Source: Paenibacillus elgii NBRC 100335 (GTDB taxonomy: Bacteria > Bacillota > Bacilli > Paenibacillales > NBRC-103111). From it: DNA of 64,000 nt. Where the stretch lies: assembly GCF_004000865.1 (NCBI RefSeq), contig NZ_BIMB01000017.1, positions 1 through 64,000 of the forward strand, written 5' to 3'. Positions 46,501 through 52,839 of the stretch are shown in pieces. Under the pieces are notes generated by a model. The model had not been told where the DNA came from and ran no database searches. It was given only the letters and a program-made list of their open reading frames with translations. Numbering within the stretch: position 1 is the stretch's first letter; the number at the start of each line of letters is the position of its first letter. Made by a program: the position numbers and the translations under genes.

Positions 46501-46796
46501 AAGCGGGCATCGTTCAAGGCTACGAGGACGGTACGTTCCGTCCGAATGCGCAGATCACCCGGGCCGAGATGGCCATCATGATCGCCAATGCGCAGGGAGC
46601 TGCCCGCCAAGCGGCCGGCTCGACCGATTTTTCGGACGACGCCGATATCCCGGGATGGGCGAAAACTGCCGTAGAGGCGATTCAAAAGCTTGGCCTGGTC
46701 GAAGGCCGGGAAGGCAACCGCTTCGCCCCGGGAGCCAGCGCAACGAGAGCCGAAGCGGTCAAGGTGCTGCTGAAGCTGAAGCAATCCGGGAAGTAA
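40536..46796 (+). CDS. SLH-anchored fusion of metallophosphoesterase and GH8 glycanase
   Basis: This 2086-residue secreted protein starts with a signal peptide (residues about 1-33). Then come two similar beta domains (about 35-215 and 325-490) with FN3 domains after the first; an Ig-like domain (about 500-605); a purple-acid-phosphatase N-domain and a metallophosphoesterase (about 610-1060, with D731, D765, H799, H893, H934, H936); two FN3 domains; a GH8 domain (about 1248-1650, with acid E1316 in SEAHGYGM and the signature ATDGDMDIAYALLLADRQW at 1378-1396); FN3; a Gly/Ser linker; a ZU5-like beta domain; and three SLH domains (about 1910-2086) that bind pyruvylated cell-wall polymer. The phosphatase motif usually GNHE is GGHE (G798), so one metal ligand is lost. 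GH8 enzymes cut chitosan, beta-glucan or xylan. Confidence 0.85.
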   Translation: MNNHARRTGNRMLSLLLTLVLLTLQFAGVASADVSPVSSTLAEWKYSANPADQSVFTATYGLYKGSSALQAVPARATETFGWDDSLQAIRYQGWHEETGKEKYWLATVSTKEFQQITLSSEQQGRGSTGPRDFRVQFSTDGQQWTNLTGDGTGLPDLVMNKDTATRLTDVPLPGVASDRERLYIRWLVVSNVSTSGTAIGESGSSQLISVTVKGVRKGSSSDVTAPTVPAGLSGQAISDTSIRLTWTASTDNVGVAGYNIYREGVKVGTAPAASYEDTGLAAKNYTYHVTAYDGAGNESDASSRIAVSTLAAASRQKVAEWTFAGAGSDGVWPATDGAYKSASTFSNIGGVLEAYDSDKQAISYQGWDNGSGSKYWLATVSTKGFEQIALSSQQNSSGSGPRDFKVQISTDKRTWTDVPNTDLTMVTSSFNCANQSCKLIDASLPAEADNRDILYIRWIVRSDTNTKGSSGIGGSGSSRIKDVRVSGKRIDGAPIVIPTIDTAGLPKDGAVQVSAAAPVSVTFNKPIALNPGYEAAIVDDHNRTLAPVTLEIVNQVTLNIQHPSFVYGKTYTVKLPKELIRGKDDQVPLARDIVWSFTVQDSPYMPKLINMTLNGDARTSLAFAWYTDVKTGTVVQVAEADKVKDGVFPEAGAVAYTGSVEEIETFMKKSDRETGRKTKFMSHKAVADGLKPGTAYKFRVGNGEPDGWSAVGSFKTDAGKQAGYRFIAGSDSQSSSKSGFEPWGDTFRKAIDHIGDPKFLINAGDLVDNGDLEEQWQWMLGAAQNELLNVPFVPVLGGHEVQDYDGDETTPNNNFYNHFNLPKQEVEGTHEGSVYSFEYGDALYLVFNSQFVGGLAQNGVDVEWADKQFWDQVAWMKNTVARSDKKWKFVTFHKGPYSAGDNAGEWEDERVQFYRKYLIPVFDEMGIDMVFEAHDHMYMRSFQMYNDKIIPASQLTFDQEGNAVNPKGTVYLMSNAFGNKFYEKYVDKNGVPYDDFFAAIDTQPFKKMFTDVSVSDEVLKFTAYTAAVEDEKPGDSGVQAYDRYGIRRTDGKPAKVEDAKVQVTGNQAVLSWKAPAASAEPVRGFRIYEKNDKVKTHWSVYVPAGAQAEYTYAIADINPAKKYDFVVKAVGARINSDAVEVSTQDGPIDSDPPSAPTSLTGNAVSAFQIQLNWKASAGKTEAAGYNIYRNGVKVGTTTATSYSDTGLKPATSYSYEVKAYNAETIESLPSNRIEVATKPASSGDGPFKAYPQHTVYAGDSIKPNHVTQAEMDATVTRLYKEWKAKYLKRNPYDPTQYYVWYADGDWFKDGEITVSEAHGYGMLITALMAGHDPEAKTYFDGMYQYFRAHPSAVNPQLMAWQQADNGSAIVDINGADSATDGDMDIAYALLLADRQWGSAGEINYLEQARKVIDAIMESEVNHTEWTLKLADWAKDEDPMYGKASRPSDFMLQHLKDFRIVSGDSRWDKVIDQTYRMIRSVHEKYSPNSGLLPDFVFKDTDGQFKPVSEKKWDTGNGYFLEGEHDGDYNYNASRVPWRLGTDFLLTGDRRAKEQLGRLNGWIRAKTGGKPEGIKAGYKLDGSAALGEDADLSFSAPFMVSAMTDSSNQQWLNDLWDYNAAISTEDALYFGNNLRLLSMLVVSGNWWTPAIVDTESPTEPTIERAEAVSDSAIDLKWTGATDNFGIAGYKIYRNNTEIYTTTKTEFRDTGLSPNTTYRYFVMAFDAAGNYSKISNVRVVSTLSDSGSDSDSSGSGGSGGGSGGGSSAATDGKLSIPAGGSGTTSLGNAITVTVPAGAADQALTLTVEKVADPSKFLTQQETKLSPVFELTKNFTGLFKKPVTLTIAFDPSLLRSNQTPAVFVYDGEKKQWTNIGGTVDGSTIKVNVDDTGIFAVFAVDKKAGDVSAEPKPVSFTDTVGHWAEGIIRQAVTSGIVTGYPDGSFKPDHVITRAEFAVMLAGTMKLGQEGDALTFADRSEIGAWAEKAVAQAVQAGIVQGYEDGTFRPNAQITRAEMAIMIANAQGAARQAAGSTDFSDDADIPGWAKTAVEAIQKLGLVEGREGNRFAPGASATRAEAVKVLLKLKQSGK

Positions 46797-46811
46797 TTTT
46801 TAACAATCTCT

Positions 46812-46844
46812 AGGCTGTCGGGATTTTTCTCGGCAGCCTTTTTT
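46812..46844. terminator. Terminator shared with the converging kinase gene
   Basis: AGGCTGTCGGG and CTCGGCAGCCT (46812-46822, 46829-46839) form the stem, followed by TTTTT. Its T-run ends at the stop codon of the YesM-like kinase gene. Confidence 0.85.
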
Positions 46845-48657
46845 AATCCTCCTCTTGCTGCCAGCAGAGGAGGGAGCTGTCATGGGGAGGCGCAGCAGCG
46901 GGGATATCGAAGGATACTGCCGTTCCGAATCCGCGCTTGCTTTTGATCGCAATGCCATAGGGTTCCCCGTAGCTTAATTTCAGCCGAATGTTGGTATTAA
47001 ATAGACCGATGTGCTCGGGCGATTCGCTTCCTTCGCTTAGCTGCCTCCGGATCTCCGTGAGACGGTCTTTTTCGATCCCCATGCCGTTGTCGGTAACGGA
47101 AACTCTTAAACGGTTCCCTTGCAGCATGATTTTGATTCGGATGACAACCCTCGTTTTCGTTTCCTCGATTCCATGATGAATGCTGTTTTCAACGAGAGGC
47201 TGCAGGAGCAGTTTAACGATTTTAAAGTGTTGAATCTCCCCGTGATTCCCTTTCCACGTGACCTCAAATTTGTCCTTGTGACGGAACTTCTGAATTCGGA
47301 TATAGCTTTGCGTATGGTCGATTTCCTCTTGCAGCGTGACGGTCTGCGCGGGGCTGCTTAGCGAATAATCCAATATATGGGACAGACTCTCGATCATTTC
47401 GGTCCCTTGGTTCGGTTTGGCCGTAAGCTTGAATACTTCCCAATAAATCGCGTTTAACGTGTTGTACAGAAAGTGCGGATTGATTTGCGACTGAAGGGCC
47501 AGCAATTTCGCAGCCTGAAGACGGTATTTTTGCTCCGACAGTTGCACCTTCAAATAATTTTGTTCGATAAACGTCTTCAAAATATTATGCAGGATATAGC
47601 CGTACTCGTCCTTAACGGCGACCGGGAGCGGGGGCAGCGGCTTGCCTCGGACGGCCGAGTCGATAATCGACATCATGCTTGACAGGCGGTTATAATTCAG
47701 CGAGGTAAAGTAATAAGCGAGCAGCATGCTGACGACGAGGGAGATCAGAAGAAGAAGAAGGGTTACGGCGCTTAATCGGGTAGGCACGCGGAACAGCGAT
47801 TTTTTCGGCACGATGGAAAAGTACTCCCAGCCGTAACGGTTGGAATTGACTTGGTTGACGATATAAGAATCGCTATGCGACTGGAGAGCAAGCAGGCTTT
47901 CTTTCTCATGGCCCGCCTGCACCTGCACGATTGGCATCTGCTTTAAGTCGCCTGGCATGCTGCTGCTAAAAAGGAGCTGTCCTTTTTCGTTGAATACAAG
48001 CACGCATTGTTCGGAGGAAGCCGCAAGCGAACGAAGGATGTCTTCGATGTAGTCCCTCGATAAATTCAGCGCGATCATACCGTCTCTTGTGTGCAGCTTC
48101 CGGTGAACCGTGACAATCCGCTTCGCGTCCTTTTCAAAGCCGTACTGCTTTACACTTCGCGGCTCCGTCCAAATTTCCGCATCCCCGTCATGATTCCTAT
48201 AGCTGTCGTACCAGCCGGTATCCCAATAGTTGTTCAGATTCGCCACTCCGACATTGGACGATACGAACAAGCCATGGTCATTCCGATAGTAGACGTAAAT
48301 GGAGTGGATATACGGCCTGGCATTGGCGGGAGCGTTCAAGAACGCTTGAAGCATTTCGCCGGGAACAATATCCTCGTATTTTGGCAATTGATTTTCCAAT
48401 AGGTGGCCTAAGACATTATTGATTTTCGAATGGTTGTCCAGCGTCAAGATGAGGGAGTCCATCTCATTTAACATCAGCTCCAAATTTTCTTTGGTCTGAT
48501 TCAATTGGCGGATATGGCTGCTGCTGATTTCATTTTTAATGTAGCTTTGCAGCACGGCGATGGATAGCGAGCCGAGCAAGATCATCGGCACCATGATCGG
48601 AAGGAGAAAAACGGCAAGGTTTTTGAGAAAAAAACGTTTTTTCATCGCCGGTCCCAT
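46843..48657 (-). CDS. YesM-like sensor histidine kinase
   Basis: This 604-residue kinase has a membrane helix near the start, an extracellular Cache-like sensor of about 250 residues, a second helix (about 285-315), HAMP, and a His_kinase domain with QSQINPHFLYNTLNAIYWEV (His phosphorylation site in NPHFLYN), then a HATPase domain with QPLVENSIHHG and VTDNGMGI. It belongs to the YesM/LytS-like group that controls carbohydrate uptake genes together with YesN-like regulators. The ATG at 48657 comes immediately after the stop of the response regulator gene; an ATG four codons later (MKKRFF) is also possible. Confidence 0.9.
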   Translation of the reverse strand: MGPAMKKRFFLKNLAVFLLPIMVPMILLGSLSIAVLQSYIKNEISSSHIRQLNQTKENLELMLNEMDSLILTLDNHSKINNVLGHLLENQLPKYEDIVPGEMLQAFLNAPANARPYIHSIYVYYRNDHGLFVSSNVGVANLNNYWDTGWYDSYRNHDGDAEIWTEPRSVKQYGFEKDAKRIVTVHRKLHTRDGMIALNLSRDYIEDILRSLAASSEQCVLVFNEKGQLLFSSSMPGDLKQMPIVQVQAGHEKESLLALQSHSDSYIVNQVNSNRYGWEYFSIVPKKSLFRVPTRLSAVTLLLLLISLVVSMLLAYYFTSLNYNRLSSMMSIIDSAVRGKPLPPLPVAVKDEYGYILHNILKTFIEQNYLKVQLSEQKYRLQAAKLLALQSQINPHFLYNTLNAIYWEVFKLTAKPNQGTEMIESLSHILDYSLSSPAQTVTLQEEIDHTQSYIRIQKFRHKDKFEVTWKGNHGEIQHFKIVKLLLQPLVENSIHHGIEETKTRVVIRIKIMLQGNRLRVSVTDNGMGIEKDRLTEIRRQLSEGSESPEHIGLFNTNIRLKLSYGEPYGIAIKSKRGFGTAVSFDIPAAAPPHDSSLLCWQQEED

Positions 48658-49410
48658 TTACGGTTTCCGATTCCTGTAAAGTCTCGGTGTCGTCCCGAAA
48701 TATTTTTTAAACGTCCGGGCAAAGTTGCGGGAGTTGCTGTAGCCTACCAGCGAGCCGACCTCGTAGCTGCGGTAGCGGACATCCTGCAGAAGCTCCTTGG
48801 CTTTCTGCATTTTTACCGTAAGAAGATAATCGGAAAAGCTGCTCCCCGTATTTTTTTTGAAAAACTGGCTCAAGTAATTCGCATTCATATGGACAAGCTT
48901 GGCTGCTTCTTCAAGAGAAGCATGCGGGAAGTTGTCTTCGACAAAGTGTTTGACGATGGAAATAATTTTGCCGTTATAGCTTTGTTCCGGCTCTTCATCG
49001 AGCGGATCGGACGGAGCCGCCATACGCCAGGCTTGTTCGTCCAATTCCGCTTTGAGCGACGAGAAAGCGCTTACCAAATCCTTGTACTTGGGAGGCTTCA
49101 CGATGTACTCCTTCACTCCCAGCGAGAGAGCTTGCTTCGCATATTCAAACTCCCGGTATCCACTGAAAAAGACGATCATAACGGGATGCTTCCTGTCCTT
49201 AATCTCCCGGGCAAAGTCAATGCCGGACAGCACGGGCATATGGATGTCGCACAGTACGACGTCCGCTTGGCGCTCGCTGAGAAAGTCCAGCGCTTGTCTG
49301 CCGTTCTCCAACTGCCCGACGATCTCAAATCCGATGTCCTCCCAAGGAAAATAGTTGCTTATGGAGCTTCTTGTTTCGCTTTCATCGTCCACAATGAGCA
49401 ATTTGTACAT
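48658..49410 (-). CDS. YesN-like response regulator (AraC type)
   Basis: This 250-residue protein has a receiver domain with D8, D9, phospho-acceptor D55 (VLCDIHMPVLSG) and K105 (IVKPPKY), and a C-terminal AraC DNA-binding domain with two helix-turn-helix motifs (ASLEEAAKLVHMNANYLSQF, YEVGSLVGYSNSRNFARTFK). It is the partner of the adjacent YesM-like kinase and probably activates the divergent transporter and GH95-like genes that start at 49679. AGGGGAAGCCG precedes the ATG at 49410; the upstream in-frame extension is non-coding intergenic sequence. Confidence 0.92.
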   Translation of the reverse strand: MYKLLIVDDESETRSSISNYFPWEDIGFEIVGQLENGRQALDFLSERQADVVLCDIHMPVLSGIDFAREIKDRKHPVMIVFFSGYREFEYAKQALSLGVKEYIVKPPKYKDLVSAFSSLKAELDEQAWRMAAPSDPLDEEPEQSYNGKIISIVKHFVEDNFPHASLEEAAKLVHMNANYLSQFFKKNTGSSFSDYLLTVKMQKAKELLQDVRYRSYEVGSLVGYSNSRNFARTFKKYFGTTPRLYRNRKP

Positions 49411-49597
49411 CGGCTTCCCCTGCCTTTGAAATTGGATTACATTTAAATATAATCTAATCATTGTAAAATAGAAATAGCGAATGGAAGCTGCGATATGGAT
49501 CTGCAAAACGGACTGTAAATCTGAATAAATGACTGTTTTATTCGTTCCCATCCGAAAAGTGCCGAAAGGAAGAGACTTTTTCCTATGAGCGGTGTCT

Positions 49598-49626
49598 TTT
49601 GGACCTTTCGCGAGGGATGCTACAAT
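49598..49626 (+). promoter_or_regulatory. Candidate promoter of the CUT1 transporter operon
   Basis: TTTGGA (49598-49603) and TACAAT (49621-49626) are 17 bases apart, 52 bases before the coding start. The weak -35 fits the need for an activator such as the divergent YesN-like regulator. Confidence 0.5.
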
Positions 49627-49631
49627 TGAGA

Positions 49632-49647
49632 TTGTAAGTGCTTACAA
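49632..49647 (+). promoter_or_regulatory. Palindromic operator at the transcription start, cre-like
   Basis: TTGTAAG and CTTACAA arms flank a central TG. The core differs from the CcpA consensus at one central position. Its place just after the -10 box suggests repression, by CcpA or a LacI-family protein. Confidence 0.5.
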
Positions 49648-49678
49648 AAATGAAACGGTGGAGAGAGGGGGGAATCTG

Positions 49679-51043
49679 TTGAACAACAGGATGGTTGGCA
49701 AAGCAAGCGTCGTCTGCTCGATGGTCGTCGTTCTTGCTGCGCTCGCCGCCGGATGCGGCGCTGACGGTATGCCCGATACCGGCGGTTCATCGGCATCTGC
49801 TTCCGCAAGTGGCGCCGACGCTTCGGCATCAAAACCGGTAACGTTAAGATTCATGTGGTGGGGCTCCGAGATCAGACACAAAGCGACGCTGGCGGCGATC
49901 GATCGGTACCGGCAAAAATATCCGCATGTCACGATCGAGGCGGAATATCAAGGCTACGAGGGATATCTCGATAAGATCAAAACGCAAATCGCCGCCAAAC
50001 AAGCCCCGGATATTATGCAGCTGGATCAGACATGGCTGGAAGAGCTTACGAGCAAGTCCGAGCCTTTGGCCGATATCAGCCGATTGACCGAGATCGATAC
50101 GTCTTCTTTTGACGAAAAGCTTCTTCAAGACTTCTCCTTGTCCTCAAGCAAAAAAACGGTTGGGCTGCCTATGGGAACGAACGGATATGTGCTTATTTAC
50201 AACAAAACGATCACCGATAAGCTGGGAATCGACACCAGCGGAGCATGGGATTGGGACCGGGTGCTCGCTGCGGCCCAAAAAATCCGCGATAACAATCCGA
50301 AAGGCACCTTTACCTACTGCGTCGACAAAAGCTACCCGCCCATGCTGTTCGATATCGTACATACGGAGCGCACCGGCGCAAGGCTGAAAAGCGGCGACTT
50401 GGCCATGCCCTGGACGAAGGAGGAGCTGGTTGAAAGTTATGCCTTGATGAAAAAGCTGACGGATAACCATGTGCTGCCTTCCGCCGAAGAATGCTATGCT
50501 CCGAGCCAGGACCCGAACCCGAAATGGGTGAACGGGGACGCGCCTTTCATCATTGAATTTACGAGCCAGATCGCGAAATTGAAAGGACAAATCCCGAATT
50601 CGGCCATCGGCATTGCGGCTTTGCCCCAGTTGAAGAACGGCAAAGATCCCGGCACCTTAGTAAAGCCTTCCATGGTGCTGTCGATCAACGCAAACTCCAA
50701 GAGCACCGGCGAAGCGGCTCAATTCGTGAACTGGTTCTTGAACGACAAGGAAGCCGCCGCCATTCTCGGCGATGTCAGATCGGTTCCCGCTTCTGCAGCA
50801 GCCAAAGATTATGCGATGCAGGCCGGAAAAATCGATAAGGACGTAGGCGCAGCGGTGGATATCGTGCTCAAACATCAATCGAAGGCAATTACGGGGCTTT
50901 TGAACAATTCGCAAATCGGAGCCGTACAGGACGAAGTGCTCCAGAAATTGTTGTTCAACAAGTCGACGCCCGAGCAAGCGGCCAACGATTATTTGAAGCG
51001 GGTCGGCGACAAGCTGAACGAATTGAAGGCGCAGAAGAAATGA
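49679..51043 (+). CDS. CUT1 ABC transporter sugar-binding lipoprotein
   Basis: This 454-residue binding protein has a lipoprotein signal (VLAALAAGC, cysteine 26), a short Ser/Ala-rich spacer and a SBP_bac_1 fold starting TLRFMWWGSEIRHKATLAAI and containing LPMGTNGYVLIYNKTI. It should bind an oligosaccharide at the cell surface and deliver it to the two permeases encoded next. The start is a TTG at 49679 after GAGAGAGGGGGG; the longer open frame is not used. The transporter resembles YtcQ/LplA-type or UgpB-like systems and lies opposite its YesM/YesN regulators. The next genes follow within 22 bases. Confidence 0.9.
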   Translation: MNNRMVGKASVVCSMVVVLAALAAGCGADGMPDTGGSSASASASGADASASKPVTLRFMWWGSEIRHKATLAAIDRYRQKYPHVTIEAEYQGYEGYLDKIKTQIAAKQAPDIMQLDQTWLEELTSKSEPLADISRLTEIDTSSFDEKLLQDFSLSSSKKTVGLPMGTNGYVLIYNKTITDKLGIDTSGAWDWDRVLAAAQKIRDNNPKGTFTYCVDKSYPPMLFDIVHTERTGARLKSGDLAMPWTKEELVESYALMKKLTDNHVLPSAEECYAPSQDPNPKWVNGDAPFIIEFTSQIAKLKGQIPNSAIGIAALPQLKNGKDPGTLVKPSMVLSINANSKSTGEAAQFVNWFLNDKEAAAILGDVRSVPASAAAKDYAMQAGKIDKDVGAAVDIVLKHQSKAITGLLNNSQIGAVQDEVLQKLLFNKSTPEQAANDYLKRVGDKLNELKAQKK

Positions 51044-51064
51044 TAAACAAGTGCGGGTGAAAGC

Positions 51065-51970
51065 ATGGCATCGATAACAAAGAACGGATGGACAAGGAAG
51101 GGGAGCTATACCGGATTCTTCTATATTTTGCCTTGGCTGGTCGGCTTTATTGTTTTTCAGCTGTATCCTTTTCTGTATTCGTTCATCCTGTCCTTTACGG
51201 ACGCAGGGCCCATCGGAGCTTATCATTGGATAGGGTTGAACAATTACAGCCAGCTGTTTCGGGATGCGGATTTTTATAAATCGTTCTCGGTCACCTTCGC
51301 TTATGTGTTGATTGCCGTCCCCGTCAAACTCATTTTTGCGCTGCTGGTGGCGATGATGCTGAGTGCTAAGCTCAGATTCATCCATGTTTATCGTACCGTT
51401 TACTATCTTCCGTCGATCTTGGGCGGCAGCGTGGCGGTTTCCGTTTTGTGGCGGGTGTTGTTTTTGCGGGACGGCATGATCAACGCGTTCTTGGAGAAGC
51501 TGCATGTGCCACCGGTCGATTGGCTCGGAAGTCCAGACGTCGCGCTATATACCGTAAGTATGCTGGCCGTGTGGCAGTTCGGATCGTCCATGGTCATTTT
51601 TCTCGCCGGAATCAAGCAAATCCCGCAGGATTTGTATGAGGCGGCTACGGTCGACGGCGCTTCGAAGGTCAGGAAATTTATGACGATTACGATACCGATG
51701 CTAACGCCGCTCATCTTTTTTAATCTGGTCATGCAGACGGTCGGGGCGTTTCAGGATTTTACCGGGGCGTTCGTCATTACCGGCGGCGGGCCGTTGAAGT
51801 CCACCTATTTGTACGCGTTGAAGCTTTACGAGGAGGCGTTTCGTTTCTATAACATCGGGTATGCAAGCGCGCTGTCCTGGGTATTGTTTGTGGTGCTTAT
51901 GATCTTGACCGCGCTGCTTTTCCAATCGTCGAGAACCTGGATTCATTACGAGGATGGAGGCGATAAGTAA
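51065..51970 (+). CDS. CUT1 ABC transporter permease (first subunit)
   Basis: This 301-residue protein has six membrane helices and the coupling loop YEAATVDGASKVRKFMTITI. It belongs to the MalF/UgpA/LacF group. It lies 22 bases after the binding-protein gene and overlaps the next permease gene by one base. Together with that subunit it forms the channel. No ATPase gene is nearby, as is usual for Paenibacillus CUT1 operons. Confidence 0.92.
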   Translation: MASITKNGWTRKGSYTGFFYILPWLVGFIVFQLYPFLYSFILSFTDAGPIGAYHWIGLNNYSQLFRDADFYKSFSVTFAYVLIAVPVKLIFALLVAMMLSAKLRFIHVYRTVYYLPSILGGSVAVSVLWRVLFLRDGMINAFLEKLHVPPVDWLGSPDVALYTVSMLAVWQFGSSMVIFLAGIKQIPQDLYEAATVDGASKVRKFMTITIPMLTPLIFFNLVMQTVGAFQDFTGAFVITGGGPLKSTYLYALKLYEEAFRFYNIGYASALSWVLFVVLMILTALLFQSSRTWIHYEDGGDK

Positions 51971-52821
51971 TGGCGGCATCCGCGCACAAGATGACATGGC
52001 TGCAACTTCTTTATTACGTCTTCCTGACGGGCTTGGGCCTCGTGATGGTATATCCGCTTATTTGGCTGCTGTTCGCCTCGTTTAAACCGAATGCGGAAAT
52101 TTTCGGCAGTATTCATTTGCTGCCTAAAGAATATGTCTGGGATTCGTTCCGCAAGGGCTGGGAAGGCAGCGGGCAGTATACGTTCGGCACTTTTTTTCTC
52201 AACACGTTCATTCTGGTCATACCGACCGTCGTATTTACAGTCGCCTCCAGTTTGCTTGTGGCCTACGGATTTGCCAGATTCACGTTTCCGCTGAAAAAAT
52301 TGTTATTCGCCTTGATGATCTCGACGCTCTTCCTCCCGGCGGCAGTTACCATGATTCCGAGATTCATGCTCTTCGGCCAGTTGGGCTGGTTAAACAGCTA
52401 TTACCCGTTTATCGTGCCGGCTCTGTGCGGCGGCGGTCCGTTTTTTATTTTTTTGCTTATCCAGTTCCTTAGAGGGCTGCCGAAGGAACTCGACGAGTCG
52501 GCAAAAATGGACGGCGGCCATTCGTTCACTATTCTGATTCGAATTTTGCTCCCGCTCTCCAAGGCGGCGCTTTTCTCGGCGGGCATTTTCCAGTTTATTT
52601 GGACGTGGAACGATTTTTTCGGCCAGCTCATTTATATCAACAGCGTAAAAAAATTCACCATCTCGCTGGCCTTGAGGATGTCTCTCGATGTTGCGGCTTC
52701 CGTGGAATGGAACCGGATTCTGGCCATGGCTTTGGCAGCGATGATTCCCAGCGTGCTGCTGTATTTCTTCGCGCAAAAATATTTTGTCGAAGGCATTGCG
52801 ACGACCGGATTGAAGGGATAG
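51970..52821 (+). CDS. CUT1 ABC transporter permease (second subunit)
   Basis: This 283-residue protein has six helices and the coupling loop LDESAKMDGGHSFTILIRIL. It is a MalG/AraQ-like subunit ending in ATTGLKG. The start codon overlaps the stop of the partner gene and GGAGGCG lies upstream. It is followed after 18 bases by the GH95-like enzyme gene, which probably supplies the sugar to be imported. Confidence 0.92.
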   Translation: MAASAHKMTWLQLLYYVFLTGLGLVMVYPLIWLLFASFKPNAEIFGSIHLLPKEYVWDSFRKGWEGSGQYTFGTFFLNTFILVIPTVVFTVASSLLVAYGFARFTFPLKKLLFALMISTLFLPAAVTMIPRFMLFGQLGWLNSYYPFIVPALCGGGPFFIFLLIQFLRGLPKELDESAKMDGGHSFTILIRILLPLSKAALFSAGIFQFIWTWNDFFGQLIYINSVKKFTISLALRMSLDVAASVEWNRILAMALAAMIPSVLLYFFAQKYFVEGIATTGLKG

Positions 52822-52839
52822 TTTACGGGGAGGTAACGT

